From Pseudomonas paeninsulae (GTDB lineage: Bacteria; Pseudomonadota; Gammaproteobacteria; Pseudomonadales; Pseudomonadaceae): a stretch of 64,000 nucleotides of DNA. The notes under the pieces were generated by a model that saw only the letters and a program-made list of their open reading frames with translations, was not told the origin of the DNA and did no database searches. The number at the start of each line of letters is the position of its first letter. Positions within the stretch are counted from its first letter, which is position 1. The translations under genes and the position numbers were made by a program. The stretch is from contig NZ_CP141799.1 of NCBI RefSeq assembly GCF_035621475.1, forward strand, positions 2,592,501 to 2,656,500. The letters run 5' to 3'. Of the stretch, positions 34,163-41,413 are shown piece by piece.

Positions 34163-34253
34163 GGAGGGTTGGCAGAGCGGTTGAATGCACCGGTCTTGAA
34201 AACCGGCGAACGTTAGTAGCGTTTCTAGGGTTCGAATCCCTAGCCCTCCACCA
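34163..34253 (+). tRNA. tRNA-Ser (anticodon UGA)
   Basis: Complete class II tRNA: acceptor GGAGGGT/GCCCTCC, D arm, anticodon TGA at 34197-34199 in loop CTTGAAA, long variable arm (GAACGTTAGTAGCGTTT), T loop GTTCGAATC and encoded CCA. Reads UCN serine codons. It marks the left boundary of the accessory region. Confidence 0.95.
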
Positions 34254-34265
34254 TATAGATGTACC

Positions 34266-34288
34266 AAGGCCCCGTATTTCGGGGCCTT
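34266..34288 (+). terminator. Intrinsic terminator after tRNA-Ser
   Basis: 9-bp stem AAGGCCCCG/CGGGGCCTT with a 5-nt loop, followed by GTTGTTT. Confidence 0.8.
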
Positions 34289-34678
34289 GTTGTTTCTGGA
34301 GTATGCCCGTCCGCACCTTAGTCTCCACGTTGGCTTGTTTTGCGGCTTGAGCTGCTCGCGCCTGATTTCAGGCGCGAGGTCTATCAGGTTCCAGGCAACC
34401 AAGCCCAAGCTATTGCCGTCAGAAATTGCTTTCTCGTTGCTGGCGACCCGTTGACCAAGGGCTTGGTTCCCGTCAGCCAGGTTGGCACCGCGTACCAATT
34501 AGATAACCTTCACCGTATGGAGCGCTCGCGCAGCGTAAGGCCTTCGCACACCTTGACGTGGCATCCAGTACAGGTGGATCGACGGTTGGGATGAATCTGG
34601 CGGATGCCAATAGCAAGACTTCGTTTCGTCGGCCGCTTCGGCCATATAGCCCAACCGCCTGCCCAGCCACGAATGCGC
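34289..34678. other. Gene-free stretch with degenerate repeat-like sequence
   Basis: No credible gene. The part around 34555-34620 (CAGGTGGATCGACGGTTGGG and following) resembles the GTAGGGTGGAT family of Pseudomonas intergenic repeats, degraded. This is a likely junction zone between core and accessory DNA. Confidence 0.35.
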
Positions 34679-35560
34679 TCATGGCATCTCTACAGGGAGC
34701 ATGTCGGCGTGCGAATGCGCGCGCAGGGAGTCGGGAACACCCGTTTGTTCGAGCCCGCCGCTATCCAGCCAGGTCTGGGCATGCAGCTTGGCGCGTTCGA
34801 TCAGGCTGCGCGTCTGGGTGAAATCGAATACCGAAACGCCCAAGGGGCATAAAGGCGCAGCGACATGGATATGGGCATGCGGGGCATACAGCTCAATGTC
34901 GCGTACCAGCTGGCGCATGCTCATCAGGTTGAGGGTATGCAGGGCCAGCGCAACGAACCCCTTGGGCGGAGCCTTGCAGGCACAACCAAAACCGGTGGGC
35001 AGGACCACGATGCGCTTCGCGCCCAACGCAACGGCACTGGCGATCGGGGTATTGCTGGCTACGCCGCCATCCATCAGCAAGTGTCCGTCGATTGCAATCG
35101 GTGGGTAGACCAGCGGAATGGCGGCGCTGGCCAGCAACGCCTGGAGGATGTCGCCCTGCGACTGCAACACCTCGGCACCGCTGAGCAAATCGGTGGTGAC
35201 CACATGCAGGGGCAGCTCGCAGTCCTCCAGGCGACTGATCGGCAGTGCCGACAGAATCATCCGGCGCAGGCCTGCGTTGTCGAGGATGTATCCGCGCCGC
35301 AGCAGCAGGGCCTTGGTCGCGCCCAGTAGGGAAAAAGGGAAAATATCCTGCTTGCCCAGCGCGCACCAGATTTCGGCCAGCTCGGCAACGCCCTTGGCGT
35401 TCGGTTTGCAGGCGAAATGGGCGCCGTTGATGGCCCCTACCGATGCCCCCACCACTAGGTCGATCGTAACGTCTGCCGCTATCAACGCCTGCAGCATGCC
35501 GACCTGCACGGCCCCCAAGCTGCCGCCGCCAGCGAGTACCAAAGCCATCTTGTCTGTCAT
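34679..35560 (-). CDS. Patatin-like phospholipase (RssA-like)
   Basis: 293 aa. Serine-aspartate lipolytic enzyme. The oxyanion motif GGGSLGA, the nucleophile elbow GASVGA (GxSxG) and the catalytic aspartate motif DGGVASNTP are all present. No signal peptide, so probably cytoplasmic or membrane-surface. The substrate is unknown. It carries a Cys-containing stretch (FGCACKAPPKG) that is not part of the catalytic core. Confidence 0.87.
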   Translation of the reverse strand: MTDKMALVLAGGGSLGAVQVGMLQALIAADVTIDLVVGASVGAINGAHFACKPNAKGVAELAEIWCALGKQDIFPFSLLGATKALLLRRGYILDNAGLRRMILSALPISRLEDCELPLHVVTTDLLSGAEVLQSQGDILQALLASAAIPLVYPPIAIDGHLLMDGGVASNTPIASAVALGAKRIVVLPTGFGCACKAPPKGFVALALHTLNLMSMRQLVRDIELYAPHAHIHVAAPLCPLGVSVFDFTQTRSLIERAKLHAQTWLDSGGLEQTGVPDSLRAHSHADMLPVEMP

Positions 35561-35632
35561 CGTGCGGTCTCCGGGTCAATGGGCTTGGTTGAGTGACCAG
35601 TCGTAGTCGAGGAACTCCACTTTGCTTGTGCT

Positions 35633-36262
35633 CTAGGCCTGCTCCAGATGCTCTGCGGCTGCCAGCAAGGTCGTCTGTCTTTGCAGGTAGGCTTGCAGCG
35701 AGCCGCTCTGATTGGCGAAATCGTCGGCGTCCCAATCGACAATCTTCGAGACTCGAAAATGGCCGGCGGCTGCATCGAAACGGTTGCGGCTGCGATCACT
35801 GAGGAAGCGCCGCTGGCTGTCCTGCAACTGCGCATCGAGTTCGCTGGCAACGTAGGCTTCGCTGCGCAGGGCCGGGCAGCCTATGGAGGCACAGTTAACC
35901 GCGAAGTGGATGCGTGATTCGTCGAATACGCCGGGTTCGCGGATCATCGAATGCTCGATCTGATTGAGTGTCAACGTTTGCCCGAACAGCGGGATGAATG
36001 CTTGAGCCCAGGGGCTGCCGAACACGCCGCCAATTTCCTTGATCGAGTCCAGCGGGTAATTCTCGGTAACAAGCTTTACGGTAAAGGCGTTATAGGCATT
36101 GATCAGAAATGCCATACGCCGGCCGCGACTCCAGTTGTCATATTGCTCGCGCGGCACGTTCGAGAGAACGGCCAGATAGCTGTCCAGCTCGGCCTGATCC
36201 TGTTTGAAGCCCTGATAGTCGACTTGACTGGCATAACCGGGCTTTACCCAGGTGACATTCAG
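35633..36262 (-). CDS. DUF547 protein lacking its N-terminal signal region
   Basis: The DUF547 core is intact (AFLINAYNAFTVKL, SPWAQAFIPLFG, IHFAVNCASIGCPALR, RFLSDRSRNRFDAAAG). Relatives have a signal peptide and about 40 more N-terminal residues. Here the frame opens at 36313 after a TAA and has no ATG upstream of the domain. A CTG at 36262 with GAGGGG in front is my best start; a GTG at 36157 would cut into the domain. Function of DUF547 is unknown. It lies directly downstream of the sigma/anti-sigma pair and has a promoter-like site of its own at 36290-36318. Confidence 0.6.
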   Translation of the reverse strand: MNVTWVKPGYASQVDYQGFKQDQAELDSYLAVLSNVPREQYDNWSRGRRMAFLINAYNAFTVKLVTENYPLDSIKEIGGVFGSPWAQAFIPLFGQTLTLNQIEHSMIREPGVFDESRIHFAVNCASIGCPALRSEAYVASELDAQLQDSQRRFLSDRSRNRFDAAAGHFRVSKIVDWDADDFANQSGSLQAYLQRQTTLLAAAEHLEQA

Positions 36263-36289
36263 GTCTGCCCCTCGTTGAGGCTGTACCTT

Positions 36290-36318
36290 TATGAGAATCT
36301 GCTCGCGTTTTTGTTACA
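36290..36318 (-). promoter_or_regulatory. Putative ECF promoter, site A (DUF547)
   Basis: TGTAACA, 16 nt, CTCATA on the minus strand, inside the 3' gap of the anti-sigma gene. Expected transcription start near 36283, about 20 nt before the CTG start of DUF547. Same motif and spacing as six other sites in the window. Confidence 0.55.
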
Positions 36319-36334
36319 GCACTGGTTAGTTCTG

Positions 36335-36562
36335 TTATTTATCCCGCTCTTGCAGTTTTTCCAGAATGGCCGCGCTATCAACCGCTTCTGCGTTTAGCGG
36401 TAGTTGTTGCAGTACGTCGGAGGTGAGTTTCAGCTGTTTGATGTACAGCGAGCAGCGCGAGCACATTTTCAGATGCATGAACACTGCCCAGCGAGTGCTT
36501 AAGCGCAGATCACCCTCAATGATGTCGGAGCCGAGTTCGGACATCTCACGGCAGGTCAGCAT
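36335..36562 (-). CDS. Zinc-finger (zf-HC2) anti-sigma factor
   Basis: 75 aa. The N-terminal CREMSELGSDIIEGDL and the zinc motif HLKMCSRC (with the N-terminal Cys, a HC2-type site) are those of ZAS-domain anti-sigma factors that bind ECF sigmas. No transmembrane helix, so it is a soluble anti-sigma factor and could sense thiol or metal stress through the zinc site. Overlaps the sigma gene by seven nucleotides, the usual pairing. Confidence 0.85.
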   Translation of the reverse strand: MLTCREMSELGSDIIEGDLRLSTRWAVFMHLKMCSRCSLYIKQLKLTSDVLQQLPLNAEAVDSAAILEKLQERDK

Positions 36563-37158
36563 GTTCCTACCTCCTCGAAATGATTAAGCATGGCGTGCAT
36601 GCGTTGCCGGCCGCGGTGCAGTAATACGCGGATATTGCCCTCCGCCAGATTGAGCGCCCGGGCTATCTCGCCATAGTCCAGCCCGCCAAGCTCACGCATC
36701 ACCACCACGCTTTGCTGGTCTTCAGGCAGCTTGTGCAGATGCTTGTGAATACACTCGTAGAGTTCAGCTTCAGTCAGAAGCTCGTCTGGCGTTTCATGGT
36801 GCCACTGAGTGGGCGGTGTATCCCACGCGCCTTGCTCGTTGAAACGCGCGCCTATGGGCGATCCGCTATCGCTGCCCCAGCCATCGAGGGACACCTCACG
36901 GCCTGTTTTGCGGCGGATGGCATGCGCTTCGTTGATGGCAATACGGGCAAGCCAGGTGCGCAGTTTGGAGCGCCCTTCGAATTTGCCAATCGCGGCGAAA
37001 GCCTTCAGCCAGGTTTCCTGTGCGACATCGTTGGCGAGGTCATTGCCCACCAGCGGGGTGGCCATGGCAACCAGGAAGGCATGGTGCAGTTTGATCACCG
37101 ACTCCAGGGCGCCCTTGTCACCCTGGCGCAGCCGGATGATCAGTTCCTGTTCATCCAT
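36556..37158 (-). CDS. ECF-family RNA polymerase sigma factor
   Basis: 200 aa. Region 2 (LANDVAQETWLKAFAAIGKF, RTWLARIAINEA) and region 4 (LPEDQQSVVVMRELGGLDYG, EIARALNLAEGNIRVLLHRG) are clear, separated by an unusually long linker (about 90-130, GWGSDSGSPIGARFNEQG). It probably directs transcription from the TGTAACA-N16-[AC]TC sites around it, including one before its own gene (37214-37242). The signal is unknown; the target genes suggest metal or thiol stress. Confidence 0.92.
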   Translation of the reverse strand: MDEQELIIRLRQGDKGALESVIKLHHAFLVAMATPLVGNDLANDVAQETWLKAFAAIGKFEGRSKLRTWLARIAINEAHAIRRKTGREVSLDGWGSDSGSPIGARFNEQGAWDTPPTQWHHETPDELLTEAELYECIHKHLHKLPEDQQSVVVMRELGGLDYGEIARALNLAEGNIRVLLHRGRQRMHAMLNHFEEVGTC

Positions 37159-37213
37159 CTATTTCTCCCTCGATGACCTGCAAGTGCGCATTGCAGGTAA
37201 CCCCTGTTGTTAA

Positions 37214-37242
37214 GTAGAGGCCTGCCAGAGTGCATTGTTACA
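37214..37242 (-). promoter_or_regulatory. Putative ECF promoter, site B (sigma operon)
   Basis: TGTAACA, 16 nt, CTCTAC on the minus strand, 56 nt before the sigma-factor start codon. Suggests autoregulation, which is common for ECF sigmas. Confidence 0.6.
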
Positions 37243-37378
37243 ACGCAGTTGTCATGGCCGGCCTGGATATGAGCGCACGCAACCCAAGTCACAGCTCCAT
37301 GTCTTTTGCCCCAGGGGCGGAAAGCAACCGAGCTCAGTGCGTAACAGCACGGGGCAGTGTGCTGATCCAGGGCGAGTT

Positions 37379-37407
37379 TGTAACAAAACATCGCTCCCTG
37401 CATCTGA
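37379..37407 (+). promoter_or_regulatory. Putative ECF promoter, site C (NPCAA repeat protein)
   Basis: TGTAACA, 16 nt, ATCTGA, reading toward the small repeat-protein gene; predicted leader about 115 nt. Divergent from site B. Confidence 0.6.
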
Positions 37408-37529
37408 GTTAAGCGAACGGTGATTGGCCAGTAAACAAAGGGGTCCGGTGTTCGCATTCCCAGGGCGGAGCACATCGAAGTTCCCCGTCCGTGCTACTCG
37501 ACACTCCATACAAATTTTGAGGAACTGAC

Positions 37530-37829
37530 ATGACTCACCTACTGAAAAAAACAGCCAACGCCGTTGCTCGCCGTCCTCTGGCCGCCATGCTGTGTGCGGG
37601 TGCTCTAAGCATGGCATTGGCAGGGCCGCTGCTGGCCGCAAATCCTTGTTCGCCCTGTGCTGCCAAGTGTGCACCTGCGGCCATGAATCCCTGTGCGGCG
37701 AACCCGTGTGCGGCAAATCCATGCGCGGCGAAGAACCCCTGTGCCGCCAAGAGTCCTTGTGCGGCTAACCCTTGCGCCGCAAAGAGTCCGTGCGCAGCCA
37801 AGAACCCTTGTGCCGCCAAGAGCCAGTAG
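37530..37829 (+). CDS. Small exported NPCAA(K) cysteine-repeat protein
   Basis: 99 aa. A signal peptide (cleavage near residue 36, after AGPLLA) leads to a mature part of about 60 residues that is almost entirely NPCAA(K)/SPCAAK units. Eleven cysteines follow each other at 5- or 6-residue spacing after an opening NPCSPCAAKC. There is no other domain. Composition suggests a periplasmic thiol-rich metal or oxidant scavenger; no function is known to me. It has a near copy as the N-terminal end of the next gene, a strong terminator and a putative ECF promoter. The start ATG follows GAGGAA. Confidence 0.8.
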   Translation: MTHLLKKTANAVARRPLAAMLCAGALSMALAGPLLAANPCSPCAAKCAPAAMNPCAANPCAANPCAAKNPCAAKSPCAANPCAAKSPCAAKNPCAAKSQ

Positions 37830-37871
37830 TCACTTGACTGAGACGCCTGCGGAGCATTGCATTTTGCTGAG

Positions 37872-37897
37872 GAGCGGTTCCCGCGGAGGAACCGCTC
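37872..37897 (+). terminator. Hairpin terminator after the small repeat gene
   Basis: 10-bp stem GAGCGGTTCC/GGAACCGCTC with a 6-nt loop, followed by TTGCTGG. Ends the monocistronic unit before the next promoter. Confidence 0.6.
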
Positions 37898-38015
37898 TTG
37901 CTGGCAAAGGCGCTTGCTGATCTGCCCGGCCGTCGCGGCAGCCATCGGCGGCTTGCTTCATGCCGCTGGGTAGGTGTGGCGGCATAGTCATCTGCCTAAT
38001 TAGAGAAACTAGCGC

Positions 38016-38044
38016 TGTAACAAAATCGGCCGATTTGCCTCTCA
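38016..38044 (+). promoter_or_regulatory. Putative ECF promoter, site D (NPCAAK cytochrome)
   Basis: TGTAACA, 16 nt, CTCTCA, reading toward the cytochrome gene; the leader would be about 175 nt. Confidence 0.6.
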
Positions 38045-38225
38045 GTTTTGTTGGGCGAGCAAACGCAGGTGCCACCTGTTGGACAAATCCATGGCTTATA
38101 GCGCCTGGTTCGGGAATGACTCGGTTTTTGCCGCTATTGTCGAAGGGCGCAGACCAACTCAATACCCGGTGCCCATAGGTAAGTGCACAACGTACCGTTG
38201 TTAACCGTGGATTGAGGAAATGACC

Positions 38226-38942
38226 ATGCGCCACATATGCCCCGACCTTCCCACTGCACACTGTTATCGCCCCCTTGCCAGCATGGTGTCGGCGACGGTG
38301 CTGGCCATGGCACTTTCAGGCCCGGCCGTGGCCGCCAACCCCTGCAGCCCATGTGCGGGCAAGTGCGCACCCAGCAGCTTGAATCCATGTGCAGCGAAGA
38401 ATCCCTGCGCGGCTAAAAACCCCTGTGCGGCGAAGAATCCTTGTGCCGTCAGTAACCCCTGCGCCGCCAATCCTTGCGCAGCCAAAATGAACCCTTGTGC
38501 GCTCAAGTCGGTCAAGCGCCCCGTCAACTACAAGCCCTATCAAGGCGCCCAGGCCGAGCTGAAGGCCTATGGTGAGAAGCTCTACAAGGATCCCAGCCTG
38601 AGCAGCAACGGTCTGTCTTGCGCTACCTGCCACCAGGGCGGCAATCTGTTCCAGGCCAGTTTTGCCAAGGCATATCCCCATGAGGTGGCCATGGCGAAGA
38701 GTCAGTTCGGCATGGCCCAGGTGTTTCTCGACGAGATGATCCAGATCTGCATGGTCGCACCCATGGCATCCAAGGCCCTGGGCTGGGAGTCGAAAGAGCT
38801 GGCGGCGCTGGTTGCCTATACGGCAAGTCTGCAGGCGAGCTTCAAACCGAATCCCTGCGCGGCCAACCCCTGCGCCGCAAAAAATCCCTGTGCGGCCAAG
38901 AACCCTTGCGCTGCCAAGTGCGCGCCCTGCGCCGCCAAGTAA
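38226..38942 (+). CDS. Exported cytochrome c domain framed by NPCAAK cysteine repeats
   Basis: 238 aa. Order: signal peptide (1-37); NPCSPCAGKC then NPCAAK repeats (38-95); one c-type cytochrome domain with heme motif CATCH at 132-136 and several candidate axial Met residues (155-180); a second NPCAAK repeat block to the C-terminus (208-238, ending KCAPCAAK). The heme protein is therefore flanked on both sides by cysteine arrays. The ATG at 38226 has GAGGA at good spacing; the ATG two codons earlier is too close. Possibly an electron-transfer protein that oxidises or reduces the repeat thiols, by inference only. Confidence 0.85.
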   Translation: MRHICPDLPTAHCYRPLASMVSATVLAMALSGPAVAANPCSPCAGKCAPSSLNPCAAKNPCAAKNPCAAKNPCAVSNPCAANPCAAKMNPCALKSVKRPVNYKPYQGAQAELKAYGEKLYKDPSLSSNGLSCATCHQGGNLFQASFAKAYPHEVAMAKSQFGMAQVFLDEMIQICMVAPMASKALGWESKELAALVAYTASLQASFKPNPCAANPCAAKNPCAAKNPCAAKCAPCAAK

Positions 38943-38954
38943 TAAACGTGCCTT

Positions 38955-38989
38955 GACCGGGGCGGCTGCTCCTGCGCTCCGGTCCTTTT
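38955..38989 (+). terminator. Attenuator-like hairpin between cytochrome and DUF6969 genes
   Basis: GACCGG, an 18-nt interior with partial pairing, then CCGGTC followed by CTTTTT. It lies 13 nt before the next ATG and may reduce read-through into the DUF6969-like gene. Confidence 0.5.
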
Positions 38990-39002
38990 TCGAGATCCCG
39001 CC

Positions 39003-39752
39003 ATGAACGCCCAACTTCCCGCTTTCGATACCGCATTGCCCGATTGTGCGATCGAGCTGCCGCATGCCGAGCGGTTGAGTGCGGCAGAACGATCAGCACA
39101 ACTGGCTGCGGCAGAAGAAGTTCGCCGCTGTCAGCGAGCCTTGAGCAAGGCCGGTCTCAATGTGGTCGGCGAATTGCTCAAGGGCCATGACGGCTTCTAC
39201 GAGATGAATCATTACCCTGATGGCGATGTGTACGACCGTGATAGCCAAGCCCAGTACTACTACCACGCTCACCGTGAAGGTGGCCTGGAGCACGGGCATT
39301 TCCATACGTTCATCCGTGGTCAGGGCATCCCCAGCGCGTTGCAACCGCTGTCGGCGCCAGTGGGGAGTGAACCCTGGCCGAGCGGCGATGAGGCCATCGC
39401 CCATCTGATTGCCGTGTCCATGGATGTCTGGGGCCAGCCGATAGGACTGTTCGCTTGCAATCGCTGGGTGACGGGCGAGACCTGGTATCCCGCCGCAGCG
39501 GTGAAACAGCTGCTGCCGACGTTTAGCATTGATCATGCCCATCCATCCTGGCCGGCCAATCTGTGGCTGACTGCTCTGTTACAGCTCTTCCGCCCTCATA
39601 TTCAGGCGCTGATCGAGCACCGCGATCAAGTGGTCGCAGCGTGGCAGGTGGCCCATCCCGGTGAGGATGTGTTCGAAGATCGCACGCTGGAGATCACCGG
39701 CTATTTACCCATTTCCGTCGACAGCTGGGTTCAGGCCCTGAACCAGCATTGA
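39003..39752 (+). CDS. DUF6969-like protein next to the NPCAAK cytochrome
   Basis: 249 aa, soluble, no signal peptide. Segments include a helical start (AERSAQLAAAEEVRRCQRAL), then HYPDGDVYDRDSQAQYYYHA and EGGLEHGHFHTFIRG, a histidine-rich stretch that could bind metal. I recall DUF6969 as the family name; the function is unknown. It is 60 nt behind the cytochrome gene, probably sharing its promoter. Confidence 0.65.
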   Translation: MNAQLPAFDTALPDCAIELPHAERLSAAERSAQLAAAEEVRRCQRALSKAGLNVVGELLKGHDGFYEMNHYPDGDVYDRDSQAQYYYHAHREGGLEHGHFHTFIRGQGIPSALQPLSAPVGSEPWPSGDEAIAHLIAVSMDVWGQPIGLFACNRWVTGETWYPAAAVKQLLPTFSIDHAHPSWPANLWLTALLQLFRPHIQALIEHRDQVVAAWQVAHPGEDVFEDRTLEITGYLPISVDSWVQALNQH

Positions 39753-39758
39753 TTGTTA

Positions 39759-39920
39759 GGTGAGCATGCGCTGAATATTCTGTTTCTCTGTACCGTCAAT
39801 AGTTGTTGCAGCATCCTCGCCGAGGCCACCTTCAATCATCTGGCCCCTGCGCATATGCACGCTTACAGCGCGCCGGCATCGCGATCGATGGGCTGCACCG
39901 CAAGTCCCACGCGCTTTGCA
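39759..39920 (+). pseudogene. arsC: Arsenate-reductase (ArsC, LMW phosphatase type) remnant
   Basis: The translated text NILFLCTVNSCCSILAEATF and NHLAPAHMHAYSA matches the N-terminal third of thioredoxin-linked ArsC. The P-loop reads CTVNSCCS where the family has CTGNSCRS, and the frame is lost after about 55 residues. It is not a working gene and has no own start. Confidence 0.65.
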
Positions 39921-40025
39921 GGCATTGGCCGGCGGTTTGTTACCGCGGCGAGTTAATGCGGGAAGGGATCGACTCAATCGGTGTAGGCCAGGCGCTTGAG
40001 TGCCGACGAGCCGCATGGTTCGAGC

Positions 40026-40054
40026 TGTAACAAGCGCTGCCACAGCAGATCAAA
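40026..40054 (+). promoter_or_regulatory. Putative ECF promoter, site E (DUF2790 gene)
   Basis: TGTAACA, 16 nt, ATCAAA. Predicted start near 40061 gives a 29-nt leader that includes the GGAGGA ribosome-binding site. The -10 is the weakest of the set. Confidence 0.5.
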
Positions 40055-40089
40055 TTCATGTCAGTCAAATTCCTCTGGAGGATGACGTC

Positions 40090-40398
40090 ATGAAACACAC
40101 AATCCGATTTGCCAGCCTGATCGCCGCGATAAGCCTGGTCGGTGCTGGTGGGCTGGCACATGCCGGCCAGACTCAACTGACACAGGACATGCAGCCTGAT
40201 ATCCCGTCTCACCTGGAGCAGATCCCGGTCGAGACCTACCACTACGGGATGAAGCTGGATATCGCGCGAGCGCTGTACATAAGCGACACCAGCCAGGTGT
40301 GCGATGTTGTGCCCTCGGTCATGTACTACGAAGACCGTGAGGGCAAGCTGCGGGCCTTGGAGTATCTGATTCACGGTGGTGGTTGTTCCGACAATTGA
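40090..40398 (+). CDS. Exported DUF2790 protein
   Basis: 102 aa with a signal peptide (ends GGLAHA, about residue 25). The conserved core YHYGMKLDIARALYISDTSQ and the end CDVVPSVMYYEDREGKLRAL identify DUF2790, a small family mostly of Pseudomonas, several members of which respond to metals. Two cysteines (VCDV and GGCS) could form a disulfide. The ATG has a GGAGGA site. Confidence 0.8.
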   Translation: MKHTIRFASLIAAISLVGAGGLAHAGQTQLTQDMQPDIPSHLEQIPVETYHYGMKLDIARALYISDTSQVCDVVPSVMYYEDREGKLRALEYLIHGGGCSDN

Positions 40399-40537
40399 GC
40401 CTGCCGACAGAAGGCCGTAGCCGGGAAGAGAAAGGCATTCGAGGGGCCGTCGATCAGCAAGCGGGTTTTCGTGGGTGTTCATCGACAGCCCTCTCGATGA
40501 CTGGCCAATGGGCTCGGCGGCGGTGCTTGGCCCCTCA

Positions 40538-40978
40538 TCAGCCACTGTCAGCGCCGGTGGCGACGAGAGCCGTTGCGCCTTGCAACGAGGCGATCAGCGG
40601 GCAGCAAACCTCGCCCTTGCCGGCTTGGCAGGCGCTCACAAGCTCGGACAAAGCGGACTCTATCCGCGCCAGGTCGGCCAGCTTGGCGCGTACGTCCTGC
40701 AGCCTGTACTCGGCCAGGCGGCTGGCCTCGGTGCAGTGGGTGCCATCTTCCAGGCATAGCAGCTCGGCGATCTCATCCAGGCTGAAGCCCAGGCGCTGGG
40801 CCGTTTTCACGAAGCTCAGCCGCGCCACGTCCGCCTGTCCGTAACGGCGGATACCGCCCTGGGGGCGCTGCGGTTCCGCCAACAGCCCCTTGCGTTGATA
40901 GAAGCGGATGGTTTCCACGTTAACCCCGGCGGCCTTGGCGAAGGCACCGATGGTCAGGCTTTCTGGTTTGCTGTGCAT
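40538..40978 (-). CDS. merR: Mercury-responsive regulator MerR
   Basis: 146 aa. The N-terminal winged helix ([20 protein letters not shown]) is followed by the long dimerisation helix. The three mercury ligands are present: [11 protein letters not shown] (first Cys, plus a second nearby) and EVCCPL. It binds the merT promoter between -35 and -10, repressing or activating with Hg(II). Divergent from merT with a shared short operator region. Confidence 0.94.
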   Translation of the reverse strand: MHSKPESLTIGAFAKAAGVNVETIRFYQRKGLLAEPQRPQGGIRRYGQADVARLSFVKTAQRLGFSLDEIAELLCLEDGTHCTEASRLAEYRLQDVRAKLADLARIESALSELVSACQAGKGEVCCPLIASLQGATALVATGADSG

Positions 40979-40983
40979 AGCGC

Positions 40984-41014
40984 TTGAGTCCGTACATGAC
41001 TACGGAAGTAACCT
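40984..41014 (+). promoter_or_regulatory. MerR-controlled merT promoter
   Basis: -35 TTGAGT, 19-nt spacer containing the dyad CCGTAC-ATGA-CTACGG, -10 TAACCT. The overlong 19-nt spacer is the hallmark of MerR-type activation and the dyad is almost that of Tn501. Confidence 0.88.
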
Positions 41015-41049
41015 TAGGTCATCGCTCGAATAATCGGAAGGAGAAAAGC

Positions 41050-41400
41050 ATGTCTGAGCCGTCAAACGGGCGCGCCCCTCTGGTCGCGGGAGGACTCGCT
41101 GCGATCCTCGCCTCGACGTGCTGCCTGGGGCCGCTGCTGTTGATCACGCTGGGATTCAGCGGGGCCTGGATCGGCAACCTGACGGTACTGGCGCCTTATC
41201 GTCCGCTCTTTATCGGCGCAGCGCTGGTCGCACTGCTCTTCGCCTGGCGACGGATCTTCCGCACGGCGCAAGTCTGCACGGCCGGGGAGGTCTGTGCCAT
41301 CCCTCAGGTACGCCGCAGCTACAAGCTGCTGTTCTGGGTGGTGGTGGCCTTGGCGCTGGTCGCGCTCGGCTTTCCCTACCTTCTCCCATGGTTTTACTGA
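41050..41400 (+). CDS. merT: Mercuric ion transporter MerT
   Basis: 116 aa with three hydrophobic helices. The cysteine pair in helix 1 (ASTCCLGPLL) and the cytoplasmic pair (VCTAGEVCAI) pass Hg(II) inward from MerP to MerA. First gene of the operon, with a GGAG site before ATG. Confidence 0.95.
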   Translation: MSEPSNGRAPLVAGGLAAILASTCCLGPLLLITLGFSGAWIGNLTVLAPYRPLFIGAALVALLFAWRRIFRTAQVCTAGEVCAIPQVRRSYKLLFWVVVALALVALGFPYLLPWFY

Positions 41401-41413
41401 TCAGGAGTTCGCC

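Noticed and set aside
37690..38930. Tandem DNA repeats that could suggest a CRISPR array or satellite
   Set aside because: The repeats are in frame, encode NPCAA(K) units and vary at third positions, so they are protein-coding repeats.
39577..39583. TGTAACA on the minus strand inside the DUF6969-like gene
   Set aside because: Inside a coding region and followed by ATTGGC at the -10 position.
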